From assembly GCF_021532315.1 (NCBI RefSeq), contig NZ_JAKGAO010000007.1, forward strand, positions 62,001-126,000: a DNA stretch of 64,000 nt, in the 5' to 3' direction. Numbering within the stretch: position 1 is the stretch's first letter; each line of letters opens with the position of its first letter. Shown piece after piece: positions 25,991 through 35,850 of the stretch. The notes beneath the pieces are model-generated. The model saw nothing but the letters and a program-made list of their open reading frames with translations. It had not been told where the DNA came from and ran no database searches. The position numbers were made by a program, and so were the translations under genes. Origin of the DNA: Paenibacillus tarimensis (GTDB lineage: Bacteria > Bacillota > Bacilli > Paenibacillales > Paenibacillaceae).

Positions 25991-27670
25991 ATGAGCAGCA
26001 CAACGTACGCAATCGGAGTGGACTACGGCACGCAGTCCGGCCGCGCTGTCCTGGTAGACCTTGCAGATGGTACGGAGGTTGCGGATCACGTAACACCATA
26101 CCCGCATCATGTTATTGACGAGAAGCTGCCGGAATCGGGTATAAGGCTGGAGCACGATTGGGCGCTGCAGCATCCGGGTGATTATCTGGAGGTGCTGAAG
26201 CGGTCGATACCGGCAGTCATGAGGGAATCCGGTGTGGACCCGGCTGATGTGGTCGGCCTGGGGATCGATTTCACAGCGACGACCATGCTGCCGGTCAATG
26301 AAGCGGGCGAAGCGGTCTGCCTCCTGCCGGAATACAGAGATAACCCGCACAGCTGGGTTAAGCTGTGGAAGCACCACGCCGCGCAAGAGGAAGCGAATCT
26401 GATCAACGAGATCGCGAGGAAGCGCGGCGAGAAGTTTCTTGCACGTTACGGCGGCAAGACTTCATCGGAATGGATGATTGCGAAGATCTGGCAAATACTT
26501 AACGAAGCACCGGATATCTATGAGAAGACTGACCGCTTCCTGGAGGCAGCGGATTGGGTGGTCTTGAAGATGACCGGCAGCTTCACACGCAATAGCTGCA
26601 CATCCGGGTATAAGGCGATCTGGCACAAGCAGGACGGCTATCCCGGCAAGGATTTCTTCAAAGCGCTTGATCCGCGTCTCGAGAACCTGACCGAAACGAA
26701 GCTGCGCGGCGACATTCTGCCGCTCGGCAGCAAGGCGGGTGAGTTGACGGAAGAGATGGCGGAGGCAATGGGACTTCGTCCCGGCATCGCCGTGGCTGTC
26801 GGCAACGTCGATGCGCATGCAGCTGTGCCGGGTGTCGGTGTTGTTGAGCCAGGCAAACTGGTCATGGCGATGGGTACGTCGGTCTGCCATATGCTTCTGG
26901 GTGAGAAGGAGATCGCGGTTGAAGGCATGTGCGGCGTTGTGGAGGACGGGATCATTCCCGGATATCTGGGCTATGAAGCCGGGCAGCCGGCAGTAGGCGA
27001 TATTTTCGAGTGGTATGTGGAGGAAGCGGTGCCGGCCTATGTGAAGGAAGCCGCGGCTGATGAAGGCATCGGCGTTCACGAATACCTGACGAGACTCGCA
27101 TCGGCGTATAAGCCGGGACAGACCGGTCTGCTCGCGCTTGACTGGTGGAACGGTAACAGGTCTGTCCTTGTCGATACGGATTTGACCGGCCTGATTGTCG
27201 GGATGACACTTCTGACCAAGCCGGAAGAGATCTACCGTGCACTGCTGGAGGCAGCAGCATTCGGCACCCGAAAGATCGTGGACGCATTCCAGGACAGCGG
27301 TGTTCCGGTTAACGAGCTGTTCGCGTGCGGTGGTCTGCCGCAGAAGAATGCGCTGCTGATGCAGATCTACGCGGATGTAACGAACCGTGAGATCAAGGTT
27401 GCGGCATCGAAGCAGACACCTGCTCTAGGTGCGGCTATGTTTGGCGCCGTAGCGGCCGGCAGTGCTAATGGCGGTTATGATTCCATCGTGGATGCTGCCC
27501 GCAAGATGGCCCATGTCCAAGAGGAATCCTACAAGCCGATTCCTGAGCATGTCGCGGTCTACGATAAGCTGTACCGGGAATACACCAAGCTTCATGATTA
27601 TTTTGGCCGCGGCGGGAACACTGTCATGAAGGTACTGAAGTCGATTAAGGCAGATGCTGCTTCCCGTTAA
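25991..27670 (+). CDS. araB: Ribulokinase
   Basis: FGGY-family sugar kinase of 559 residues that phosphorylates L-ribulose with ATP. The N-terminus has the nucleotide motif [16 protein letters not shown]; the core has [23 protein letters not shown] and [10 protein letters not shown]; the C-terminal ATP domain has [14 protein letters not shown]. Length matches the family. GGGGGAGGCGGG lies just before the ATG. Confidence 0.93.
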   Translation: MSSTTYAIGVDYGTQSGRAVLVDLADGTEVADHVTPYPHHVIDEKLPESGIRLEHDWALQHPGDYLEVLKRSIPAVMRESGVDPADVVGLGIDFTATTMLPVNEAGEAVCLLPEYRDNPHSWVKLWKHHAAQEEANLINEIARKRGEKFLARYGGKTSSEWMIAKIWQILNEAPDIYEKTDRFLEAADWVVLKMTGSFTRNSCTSGYKAIWHKQDGYPGKDFFKALDPRLENLTETKLRGDILPLGSKAGELTEEMAEAMGLRPGIAVAVGNVDAHAAVPGVGVVEPGKLVMAMGTSVCHMLLGEKEIAVEGMCGVVEDGIIPGYLGYEAGQPAVGDIFEWYVEEAVPAYVKEAAADEGIGVHEYLTRLASAYKPGQTGLLALDWWNGNRSVLVDTDLTGLIVGMTLLTKPEEIYRALLEAAAFGTRKIVDAFQDSGVPVNELFACGGLPQKNALLMQIYADVTNREIKVAASKQTPALGAAMFGAVAAGSANGGYDSIVDAARKMAHVQEESYKPIPEHVAVYDKLYREYTKLHDYFGRGGNTVMKVLKSIKADAASR

Positions 27671-27741
27671 GGATATCGGGTGCAGTGAATCTGCTGATGA
27701 TATTATCTAATGATGCATACATCCAAGGAGGATATTTAGCC

Positions 27742-29220
27742 ATGTTGAACGTAAAAGCCTATAAGTTTTGGTTCATTACAGGAAGCCAGCATTTGTACGG
27801 TCCAGAGACACTGGAGCAGGTAGCGGATCACTCGCGCAAAATCGTGGAAGGCCTGAACAAAGCAGGTCTGCCGTATGAAGTGGTATTCAAGCCGGTTGTG
27901 AAGACAACTGAAGAAATCCGTCAAGTTATGGTCGATGCTAACAGCGATGCAGACTGTGCAGGTGTTATCACCTGGATGCACACATTCTCGCCATCCAAGA
28001 TGTGGATCTCCGGCCTGTCGCTGCTGAACAAGCCGCTGCTTCACCTGGCTACTCAGTACAACCGTGATATCCCTTGGGATTCCATTGATATGGACTTTAT
28101 GAACCTGAATCAGGCAGCACACGGTGACCGTGAGCACGGCTTCATCGGCGCTCGCATGGGCATCGCCCGCAAAGTGATTGTCGGATACTGGGAAGACCAG
28201 CAGGTTCAAGGCAAAATCGGCGGCTGGCAGCGTACAGCGGCTGCGTTCGCTGAAAGCCGCACACTGAAGGTTTGCCGCTTCGGCGACAACATGCGTAATG
28301 TAGCAGTTACTGAAGGCGACAAGGTCGAAGCCGAGATCAAGTTCGGCTGGTCCGTTAACACCTACGGCATCGGCGATCTGGTTGAGCGCATCAACGCGGT
28401 TTCCGACGAAGAAGTGAACCGTCTGATGGAGCTGTATGCTGAGAAGTATGAGATTGTAGTTAAGGATGACGCACAGCGCAGCAACATTGCTGAACAAGCC
28501 CGTATTGAAATCGGCATGCGTTCCTTCCTAGAAGAAGGCGGATTTACAGCGTTCACGACAACCTTCGAAGACCTGCACGGCATGAAGCAGCTTCCGGGCC
28601 TGGCAGTTCAGCGCCTGATGGAAGACGGCTACGGCTTCGCCGGCGAAGGCGACTGGAAGACAGCCGCTCTCGTACGCCTGATGAAGATCATTGCAGGCAA
28701 TGAAGGCACGTCCTTCATGGAAGATTACACGTATCACCTTGACCCGCAGAACGAGCTCGTACTGGGTTCCCACATGCTTGAGATCTGCCCGACAATCGCA
28801 GTCGACAAGCCAAGACTGGAAGTACATCCACTGGGTATCGGCGGCAAGGAAGATCCGGCACGTATGGTGTTCAACGGCCGTTCCGGCGCTGCTCTGAACG
28901 CATCCATCATCGACATGGGCAACCGTTTCCGCATGCTGGTTAATGAAGTTACGGCTGTTGAGCCTAAGGAAGCGATGCCGAATCTGCCGGTAGCACGCGT
29001 ACTGTGGCAGGTGCATCCGAACCTGAAGGACGGCGTAGAAGCTTGGATTCTCGCTGGCGGCGCTCACCACACTGGCTTCTCCTATGTGGTAACAACCGAG
29101 CAGCTGCAGGACTTCGCTGAGATGGCTGGCATCGAATGTGTTGTCATCGACAAGAGCACGGTTCCGACTGCATTCCGCAACGAGCTGCGCCTGAACGATA
29201 TCGCTTGGAAGCTTCGTTAA
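27742..29220 (+). CDS. araA: L-arabinose isomerase
   Basis: Mn-dependent isomerase of 492 residues converting L-arabinose to L-ribulose. Motifs: FWFITGSQHLYGPETL at the N-terminus, WMHTFSPSKMWI, the metal region FMEDYTYHLDP and the late GGAHHTGFS. The ATG at 27742 has AAGGAGG 10 nt upstream; an in-frame ATG 57 nt earlier would add residues absent from the family. The codon choice is strikingly uniform, as expected of a highly expressed gene. Confidence 0.95.
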   Translation: MLNVKAYKFWFITGSQHLYGPETLEQVADHSRKIVEGLNKAGLPYEVVFKPVVKTTEEIRQVMVDANSDADCAGVITWMHTFSPSKMWISGLSLLNKPLLHLATQYNRDIPWDSIDMDFMNLNQAAHGDREHGFIGARMGIARKVIVGYWEDQQVQGKIGGWQRTAAAFAESRTLKVCRFGDNMRNVAVTEGDKVEAEIKFGWSVNTYGIGDLVERINAVSDEEVNRLMELYAEKYEIVVKDDAQRSNIAEQARIEIGMRSFLEEGGFTAFTTTFEDLHGMKQLPGLAVQRLMEDGYGFAGEGDWKTAALVRLMKIIAGNEGTSFMEDYTYHLDPQNELVLGSHMLEICPTIAVDKPRLEVHPLGIGGKEDPARMVFNGRSGAALNASIIDMGNRFRMLVNEVTAVEPKEAMPNLPVARVLWQVHPNLKDGVEAWILAGGAHHTGFSYVVTTEQLQDFAEMAGIECVVIDKSTVPTAFRNELRLNDIAWKLR

Positions 29221-29321
29221 GCTTCGCTGCTAGGTACAGGTTTTGAATCAAGCTGCAGATGACTGGTCAGGCATGCTATGCTGTCTGCCTGTACTGCGGT
29301 GAACAATAGATCAATTGCAAG

Positions 29322-29361
29322 CTGTCCCGGCTCAGAGTTAGAGCGGCCGGGGCAGTTTTTT
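29322..29361 (+). terminator. Terminator of araDBA
   Basis: CTGTCCCGG (29322-29330) pairs with CCGGGGCAG (29346-29354), followed by seven T residues. Confidence 0.85.
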
Positions 29362-29465
29362 TGTGTCCAAACCGTGGAGGCATTCCTTTTTGCTGGAAAA
29401 CTAGTAAACTGTTTAGTAGGTTAATCATTAAAGAAGCTAAACAGTATTAACAGGGGGCGGGAAAG

Positions 29466-30860
29466 ATGCAGAATATGAATAAGCTGCGCAGCATGGGAGT
29501 TCAGGCTCCTAAAGGGGCAGCGAGAAAAAGCTATCTGGCCAGTAAGATCAGGCAGGCGAATGCCTTTTATAACGATAGGGAGACGAAGGACCTGAAGTTC
29601 AAGAAGCTTGGAGCCAGCTCCTTTTCCTTCTTTCGTGGGACGCCGGATATTTTTTTCTATGATCTGGACAAGTACATAATCGTTCCCGAAGAATGGAAGG
29701 GGCAGTCCGGTCTTACGACCTGGGTGCAGGGCGACGCTCACATTCAGAATGTAGGCTTCTACCATAATAGTGAGGGTGAATGTGTGTTTGATCTTAATGA
29801 CCTGGACAGCGCCTTTATCGGTCCCTTCTATTGGGACCTGCTCCGTTTCCTGACCAGTCTCTTCCTTGAGCGGGATAACAGCGGGCAGCTGGCCGATCTG
29901 CCGGACGAGAAGCTGAAGCAGAGCGCGCTGGTCTTCCTGGATGCCTACCGGAGCACGCTGGCTGATGTGAACTGTGCAAGCATTCCGTCAACGGCCGAGC
30001 TGACCAAGGAGCGGTTGAAGGGCTTCACACGCCGCGTGATGAAGGAGCTGGCCAAGGGCAGCCATGCATCGCTGCTTGATAAGTGGACGAAGGTGAAGGA
30101 CGGAGTACGGGTGCTCCGCAGACGCAAGACGAAGTACCGGGCGCTTAGCGAAGAGGAGAGACAGCAGTTCGAGGCGGCCTGGCACAGCTACCCGGCTTCG
30201 CTGGCTGAGTTTGCGGAGGACAGGCTGTCGGTGAGCCCGGGCTACTGGCGCATCAAGGATGTGGCTTACCGGATCAACCAGGGTACGGCAAGCCTGGGAA
30301 CCACGCGGTATCACGTGCTGCTCGAAGGCTCGCCGGATGGCCCGGACGGAGATATTCTTCTGGATGTAAAACAGCAGCTTCCTCCGCCGATGCTGGCTGC
30401 GGATCAAGCGCTGCGGGAGCGGTATGAAGAGCTGTTCGGACACCGGCATGGTGAGCGTGCACGGGTGGCTCATGATGCGCTGACGGGCGATAAGGACCTT
30501 TATGCAGGCGTGCTGACGTTAGATAACGTGGAATACGCTGTGCGCAGCATATCTCCCTTCAAGGGAGATTACACAGATGTCGGCGGCTTTGGCGGCCAGA
30601 AGGATCTGGATAACTATCTGTCTCATGCTGGCCAGGCCTATGCGCTCGCCCATGCGCGTTCAGATAACAGTTTCCATGCCGGGTATGTGCCACACAGCTT
30701 CGAGGATGCATTTGCTGCCGCAATGGATGATGAAGCCTGGAGCAGGTTTTGCGACGAGCTGCTTGAACTGTCGTTCCAGTATTATGAACAGGTCAAGTCC
30801 GACTACCAGCTGCTTGCAGGAGATTTGCTGAGTGGTACCCTGCTGGGCACTCATGCATAA
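29466..30860 (+). CDS. DUF2252 family protein
   Basis: Cytoplasmic protein of 464 residues of the DUF2252 family, whose fold resembles aminoglycoside phosphotransferases but whose substrate is unknown. Family features: FFRGTPDIFFYDL, WVQGDAHIQNVGFYH (the HxN-like catalytic loop) and DLNDLDSAFIGPFYWDLLR (the metal-binding D region). AGGGGGCGGGAAAG precedes the ATG. It stands alone between the ara terminator and the pot operon. Confidence 0.85.
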   Translation: MQNMNKLRSMGVQAPKGAARKSYLASKIRQANAFYNDRETKDLKFKKLGASSFSFFRGTPDIFFYDLDKYIIVPEEWKGQSGLTTWVQGDAHIQNVGFYHNSEGECVFDLNDLDSAFIGPFYWDLLRFLTSLFLERDNSGQLADLPDEKLKQSALVFLDAYRSTLADVNCASIPSTAELTKERLKGFTRRVMKELAKGSHASLLDKWTKVKDGVRVLRRRKTKYRALSEEERQQFEAAWHSYPASLAEFAEDRLSVSPGYWRIKDVAYRINQGTASLGTTRYHVLLEGSPDGPDGDILLDVKQQLPPPMLAADQALRERYEELFGHRHGERARVAHDALTGDKDLYAGVLTLDNVEYAVRSISPFKGDYTDVGGFGGQKDLDNYLSHAGQAYALAHARSDNSFHAGYVPHSFEDAFAAAMDDEAWSRFCDELLELSFQYYEQVKSDYQLLAGDLLSGTLLGTHA

Positions 30861-30972
30861 TCTGGTTAACAGCTGGCTTTTGGGCGGGCGGGAAAAATGT
30901 CATTTTTTCTGAGACACAATTATTGTATAGTAATTCACGGGAATAGTTACTAGAGAAGGGGATAGGATTCAT

Positions 30973-32085
30973 ATGGGAGGACAGGGAGAGCCGATCATCC
31001 GGTTTGAAGGCGTGACGAAGCGGTACGACGACGATACGGTCGTGCTGGATAATGTCAGCTTCGAAATCGAACGCGGCAAGTTTTACACGCTGCTTGGACC
31101 GTCCGGCTGCGGCAAGACAACGATACTCCGCCTCATCGCTGGTTTTACGGAACCATCGGAAGGCAACATCTGGCTTAGCGGACGCAATGTTAACCGGGTC
31201 CCTGCCAACAAACGTCAGGTGAACACCGTATTTCAGGATTATGCGCTCTTTCCGCATCTGAATGTGTTTGAGAATGTGGCATTCGGACTGCGAATCAAGC
31301 GGCTGAACAAGCAGATCATAACGGAGAAGGTCAGGGAGGCGCTGCGCTTCGTTAACCTGGCGGGCTATGAGAGCCGTGAAATCTCCGAGATGTCGGGCGG
31401 TCAGCGGCAGCGGGTAGCGATAGCCAGGGCCATCGTCAACGAGCCGGAGCTGATTCTGCTGGATGAGCCGCTGTCAGCGCTCGATCTGAAGCTGCGGACG
31501 GAGATGCAGTATGAGCTGCGCGAGCTGCAGCGCAGTCTCGGCATTACCTTCATCTTCGTCACTCATGATCAGGAAGAAGCGCTGGCGATGTCGGACGAAA
31601 TCTTCGTGCTGAACCACGGCAAGATCCAGCAGAGCGGCACGCCGATTGATATATACGATGAACCGATCAACCGCTTCGTTGCGGATTTTATTGGAGAATC
31701 CAACATTGTATCGGGCACGATGCTGGAGGACTACCTGGTCGAGTTTACCGGCCGGCGGTTTGAATGTGTCGATGGCGGCTTCCGTCCGAATGAGACGGTG
31801 GATGTGATCATCCGTCCCGAGGATCTGGAAGTGACGGAGCCGGAGGCCGGGCAGCTTCAGGTTAAGGTTGATTCCCAGCTGTTCCGCGGCGTGCATTACG
31901 AGATCTGCTGCTATGACTCCGCAGGCAATGAGTGGCTGGTGCATTCGACCCGAAAGGTGACAGTTGGCGCCGAGATCGGCCTGGCTTTTGGCCCGGAAGC
32001 GATTCATATCATGCGGCACGGCGAGACAGAGGAAGCCTTCGACAAGCGGCTGGAGGCCTACCAGGGAGCCGGACATGCGGAATAG
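30973..32085 (+). CDS. potA: Spermidine/putrescine ABC transporter ATPase
   Basis: ATPase subunit of the polyamine importer, 370 residues. Walker [11 protein letters not shown]-loop [11 protein letters not shown], signature [14 protein letters not shown], Walker [13 protein letters not shown] and H-loop VTHDQEEAL are followed by a C-terminal TOBE-type regulatory domain from about residue 240. It overlaps potB by 11 nt. Confidence 0.92.
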   Translation: MGGQGEPIIRFEGVTKRYDDDTVVLDNVSFEIERGKFYTLLGPSGCGKTTILRLIAGFTEPSEGNIWLSGRNVNRVPANKRQVNTVFQDYALFPHLNVFENVAFGLRIKRLNKQIITEKVREALRFVNLAGYESREISEMSGGQRQRVAIARAIVNEPELILLDEPLSALDLKLRTEMQYELRELQRSLGITFIFVTHDQEEALAMSDEIFVLNHGKIQQSGTPIDIYDEPINRFVADFIGESNIVSGTMLEDYLVEFTGRRFECVDGGFRPNETVDVIIRPEDLEVTEPEAGQLQVKVDSQLFRGVHYEICCYDSAGNEWLVHSTRKVTVGAEIGLAFGPEAIHIMRHGETEEAFDKRLEAYQGAGHAE

Positions 32086-32881
32086 CCTGAAGAATGTTTA
32101 TCTGATTCCATACTGCTTATGGATTCTGCTGTTCGTCGTGGCCCCAATTGTTCTTATCGTCTATTATTCGCTGTTTGATATTGAAGGGAATTTTACATTC
32201 GCCAATTATGCGAACTTCTTCACGCCCGTCTATATGAAAATGACGCTAAGCTCGTTCTGGTATGCGTTCCTCATTACGCTGTTCTCGCTGCTGATCGCAT
32301 ACCCGGCGGCTTACCTCTTGACGAAGACGAAGCATAAGCGGCTGTGGCTGATGCTGATTATTTTGCCATCGTGGATCAATTTGCTGCTGAAGGCATATGC
32401 CTTCCTGGGCATCTTCGGCACCTACGGGGCAGCGAATGCGCTGCTTGAGGTTCTGGGCATCGGGAGCCAGCAGATCCTGTTCACCGATTTCAGCTTCGTG
32501 TTCGTCTCGGTCTATATCTTCATTCCTTTCATGATCCTGCCGGTCTTCAATGCGCTGGAGGAGATGAATGCCGGACTTATCGATGCGGCCCGGGATTTGG
32601 GTGCGAGCGGCTGGACGACCTTCCGGCGTGTGGTGGTGCCGCTGACGATGAACGGGGTAAAAGCAGGCTGCCAGGCGGTCTTCATCCCGGCGCTGTCGCT
32701 GTTTATGATCACACGGCTCATCGCAGGCAACCGCGTAATCACGCTCGGGACGGCGATTGAGCAGCATTTTCTCGTTACACAGGACTGGGGGATGGGCGCA
32801 ACGATCGCTGTATTCCTGATTATTGCCATGGCAGCCATTATGGTGCTGACCGGCGGCAGAAAGCGGGGGACCCAAGCATGA
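32075..32881 (+). CDS. potB: Spermidine/putrescine ABC transporter permease
   Basis: Membrane permease of 268 residues, about six segments, with the EAA loop [22 protein letters not shown]. The ATG at 32075 lies inside the end of potA and has AGGGAG upstream; the longer frame upstream is only the potA sequence read out of phase. Ends with ATGA overlapping potC. Confidence 0.9.
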   Translation: MRNSLKNVYLIPYCLWILLFVVAPIVLIVYYSLFDIEGNFTFANYANFFTPVYMKMTLSSFWYAFLITLFSLLIAYPAAYLLTKTKHKRLWLMLIILPSWINLLLKAYAFLGIFGTYGAANALLEVLGIGSQQILFTDFSFVFVSVYIFIPFMILPVFNALEEMNAGLIDAARDLGASGWTTFRRVVVPLTMNGVKAGCQAVFIPALSLFMITRLIAGNRVITLGTAIEQHFLVTQDWGMGATIAVFLIIAMAAIMVLTGGRKRGTQA

Positions 32882-33681
32882 GAAATAAATGGAGACCCGC
32901 CAACCTGTATCTGGTGGCTGTATTTGTGGTGCTGTATGCGCCGATCTTCTATCTGATGTTCTACTCCTTCAACAGCGGCGGGACGATGCACGGCTTTGAG
33001 TCCTTCACGTGGGAGTGGTATGCGGAGGTGTTTCAGGACACGCGCCTGCTGATCATCGTCTTGAACACGCTCGTTATTGCGCTGTTGTCGGCTGCCATCT
33101 CAACCATTCTTGGCGTCGTAGGCGCGCTGGCCATTACACATGTGCGGAGACACCGCAGAAGAAAAGCGTTGCTGTCGCTTAACAATGTGCTGATCGTCAG
33201 CCCGGATGTCATTATCGGCGCTTCGTTCCTGATATTGTTCACGATGATCGGCATTCGTCTCGGATTCACATCCGTGCTGCTGTCGCATATTGCGTTCAGT
33301 GTGCCGATCGCAGTGCTGATGATTCTGCCGAAGCTGGAGGAGATGAGCCCGACGCTGGTAGATGCCGCACGGGACCTTGGCGCAAGCCGTCTCGATGTGC
33401 TGACGAAGGTTATTCTGCCGTTTATCCGGCCGGGCATATTTGCCGGCTTCTTCATGGCGCTGACCTATTCGCTGGATGACTTCGCGGTAACGTTCTTCGT
33501 AACAGGCAATGGCTATGCGACGCTGGCGGTGGAGATTTATTCGCGGGCAAGGCAGGGGATATCCCTCTCCATTAATGCGCTGTCGACGCTGATCTTCCTG
33601 TTCACGGTCATTCTGGTGATCGGTTATTACTTCATCAACCGCCGGGGCGCCAAGCAGGTCGGATGGGAGGCGGGCAAATGA
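32878..33681 (+). CDS. potC: Spermidine/putrescine ABC transporter permease
   Basis: Second polyamine permease, 267 residues, six segments, EAA loop [22 protein letters not shown]. It begins in the ATGA overlap with potB and ends in an ATGA overlap with potD, a fully coupled operon. Confidence 0.9.
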   Translation: MRNKWRPANLYLVAVFVVLYAPIFYLMFYSFNSGGTMHGFESFTWEWYAEVFQDTRLLIIVLNTLVIALLSAAISTILGVVGALAITHVRRHRRRKALLSLNNVLIVSPDVIIGASFLILFTMIGIRLGFTSVLLSHIAFSVPIAVLMILPKLEEMSPTLVDAARDLGASRLDVLTKVILPFIRPGIFAGFFMALTYSLDDFAVTFFVTGNGYATLAVEIYSRARQGISLSINALSTLIFLFTVILVIGYYFINRRGAKQVGWEAGK

Positions 33682-34754
33682 AGCAGCTGGTCCAGATCTT
33701 TGCGGCGGTTATTATTTTCGCCCTTGGCCTGCAGTACCTCGTTGTTTACCTGAATGCGGAGCAGGGCTATTCGGGCGATAACACGCTGACTGTCTACAAC
33801 TGGGGCGATTATATTGAGCCTGAGCTGATTGAGGAGTTTGAGGAGGAGACAGGAATCAAGGTAATCTACCAGACCTTCGATTCGAACGAGGCTATGCTGA
33901 CGAAAATTCAGCAGGGCGGCACGACATACGATATTGCGGTTCCTTCGGAGTACGCGATCAGCAAGATGAAGGAAGAGGAGCTGCTGCTGCCGATTGATCA
34001 TAGCCTGGTCCCGAATTTGAAGTATATAAACCCAAGATTCCTGGATCTCTCCTTCGACAGAGGGAACGAGTACTCGATTCCTTATTTCTGGGGAACGGTG
34101 GGCATTATCTATAACGCTTCGCTGCTGCCGGAGGGAATGGAATTCGACAGCTGGGATGATCTGTGGGATGACCGGCTGGACAATCAGATTCTGCTTGTCG
34201 ACGGCGCGCGCGAGGTGATGGGCTTCGCTCTGAACAGTCTTGGCTATTCGCTGAACGACACGAACGAAGAGCATCTGCAGGAGGCCAAGCGCAAGCTCAA
34301 CGAGCTGACGCCGAATGTGAAGGCTATCGTGGGCGATGAGATCAAGATGCTCCTGGCAGGCGAGGAAGCCGGGGCAGGGGTTGTATGGTCGGGTGATGCA
34401 GCAGAGATTATGGGTGAGAACGATAACCTTGACTACGTGATTCCGAAGGAAGGCTCGAACCTGTGGTTCGATAATATGGTAATTCCGAAGACAGCGCGTA
34501 ATATAGAAGGTGCCCATAAGTTCATTAACTTCATGCTGGAGCCGGAAAATGCGGCCCGTAACGCCGAATATGTCGGCTATTCCACACCGAACCAGGCGGC
34601 GCTGGAGCTGCTCCCTGAGGAAATATCCGAGGATGAGCGCTTCTATCCGGATGTGGAGCTGACAGAGCGGCTGGAGGTCTACCGTAACCTGGGCAAGCGG
34701 ATGCTGGCCCATTATAATGAATTGTTCCTGGAGTTTAAGATGCATCGTAAGTAA
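33678..34754 (+). CDS. potD: Spermidine/putrescine-binding protein
   Basis: Extracytoplasmic binding protein of 358 residues. Family motifs: TVYNWGDYIEPELIEEFEEE, IAVPSEYAISKM, YFWGTVGIIYN and WSGDAAEIM. The N-terminus is a hydrophobic segment (residues 5-27) without any Cys, so it is held by a signal anchor or released rather than lipidated, unlike many Gram-positive PotD proteins. GGGAGGCGGG precedes the ATG at 33678. Confidence 0.9.
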   Translation: MKQLVQIFAAVIIFALGLQYLVVYLNAEQGYSGDNTLTVYNWGDYIEPELIEEFEEETGIKVIYQTFDSNEAMLTKIQQGGTTYDIAVPSEYAISKMKEEELLLPIDHSLVPNLKYINPRFLDLSFDRGNEYSIPYFWGTVGIIYNASLLPEGMEFDSWDDLWDDRLDNQILLVDGAREVMGFALNSLGYSLNDTNEEHLQEAKRKLNELTPNVKAIVGDEIKMLLAGEEAGAGVVWSGDAAEIMGENDNLDYVIPKEGSNLWFDNMVIPKTARNIEGAHKFINFMLEPENAARNAEYVGYSTPNQAALELLPEEISEDERFYPDVELTERLEVYRNLGKRMLAHYNELFLEFKMHRK

Positions 34755-34760
34755 AGTAAG

Positions 34761-34815
34761 AGGCTGAGATCGGCGCTGCTGCAAGTGTGACGCCGCTCTC
34801 AGCCTATTTAGTTTG
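34761..34815 (+). terminator. Terminator of potABCD
   Basis: AGGCTGAGA (34761-34769) pairs with TCTCAGCCT (34797-34805), with an inner GGCG/CGCC helix, followed by ATTTAGTTT. Confidence 0.75.
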
Positions 34816-34845
34816 GGAAAGCTACAAGGCCGCTGCCTCAGTCTT

Positions 34846-35250
34846 TCAGTCCCTTACGACTTCCGTACCCGCGATAAAATCATGCAGAGACCGTTTGTCT
34901 TCCCTGACGCCTACCATAATGGCACTCACAATGATGCCAATGCCGATTGTTAGGCCGTATACGATGCCGGCTACTATATTTCGCATCAGCATGGTGCCGA
35001 GGCCGGGAGGATCCCCGTCTATTTTTGCGATCCGAATCCCGCATATCCGTTTGCCAACGGTATAACCGTTCCACAGAATGGGTACCAGCAGTGTGTACAG
35101 GAACATTACAAAATCTGATAGAGCCTCATCCTCCCAAGGCATTCCTGTAACCATCATTCCGAGAAGAGAGAGCGGAAGACCGATTATAAGCCCGTCAAGT
35201 AACATGGCGCCGAGTCGTATCCAAAAACCCGCTGGTTCATTTCCATTCAT
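34846..35250 (-). CDS. RDD family membrane protein
   Basis: Small membrane protein of 134 residues with three predicted membrane segments. RDD-family landmarks are AGFWIRLGAMLLDGLIIG at the N-terminus, NGYTVGKRICGIRI in the middle, and DKRSLHDFIAGTEVV at the end. Function of the family is poorly defined. The gene converges on potD and shares the terminator region. Confidence 0.85.
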   Translation of the reverse strand: MNGNEPAGFWIRLGAMLLDGLIIGLPLSLLGMMVTGMPWEDEALSDFVMFLYTLLVPILWNGYTVGKRICGIRIAKIDGDPPGLGTMLMRNIVAGIVYGLTIGIGIIVSAIMVGVREDKRSLHDFIAGTEVVRD

Positions 35251-35401
35251 GCAGTAACCCCCTTTTTAAATACTATATGGGATATTACCACGAATTACCT
35301 AGACTGTAAGCCGAGGAAAACGGTTTTCTCACACATTTTTAATGAGCAGCATGTTTTCGATTCTAAGGTTCTCGAAGAACAATTAGCACCACATTGCCTT
35401 T

Positions 35402-35641
35402 CTAGTGGCTCTGCTCCACATAGCGGTGGGCCTCCGATGCCTGCTCCAGCGGTTAACGACGGTCAACGACCGAGCGCAGCTTGTCTGCCTCGATCAGTTC
35501 TTTAAGATAGATCAAATCCTCCGCATTCTCCTTCGATACTCCGCCAATTACCTTCCTGCCGCTCGTTACATTAACGCACAGACCGCGGGCAACGGGTGAA
35601 GGGCTCATATGCACCGCCCGCAGGTATACGCCTTGAGGTCC
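35402..35641 (-). pseudogene. Remnant of an MDR-type quinone oxidoreductase
   Basis: The minus strand encodes the last 80 or so residues of a zinc-type or quinone oxidoreductase of the MDR superfamily: YLRAVHMSPSPVARGLCVNV, then SGRKVIGGVSKENAEDLIYL, then ADKLRSVVDRR. After RR the codon expected to be TAT is TAA, a nonsense change in the usual RR-Y-PLEQ sequence. The frame resumes as PLEQASEAHRYVEQSH and then stops early. Everything upstream of about 35641 is lost. Confidence 0.65.
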
Positions 35642-35756
35642 TTATTGGGTCAGGAGCGTTTAGACCTCTGATGTATACGCTTTATATGACAAGGGGCTCC
35701 AGTTTCGGCCAATTATTTTATATTCTTAATCCTATTCGACAAATTCTTCGGTTTAT

Positions 35757-35795
35757 TTAACAAAACAACAATACAAACGTTAACGTACGTTTACA
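35757..35795 (+). promoter_or_regulatory. Possible PhoP (Pho box) repeats
   Basis: TTAACA (35757), TTAACG (35780) and TTTACA (35790) resemble PhoP-box hexamers, the last two with a 4-nt gap. The last one lies 9 nt before a TATGCT -10-like sequence. A Pho box is expected upstream of a phoX-type phosphatase, but the spacing is not ideal. Confidence 0.35.
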
Positions 35796-35850
35796 TTGCA
35801 GAAGTATGCTTGTCCTCGAGGGTATTAAAACTGTTGAGGAGTGAGCACTT

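Noticed and set aside
25121-26386. A 421-codon open frame on the minus strand opposite araD and araB
   Set aside because: It lies wholly antisense to well-recognised ara genes, has no ribosome binding site and its translation resembles no family; long antisense frames are common in high-GC coding DNA.
33627-34784. A 385-codon minus-strand open frame opposite potD
   Set aside because: potD has clear family motifs and operon coupling; the antisense frame spans the terminator and has no start signal.
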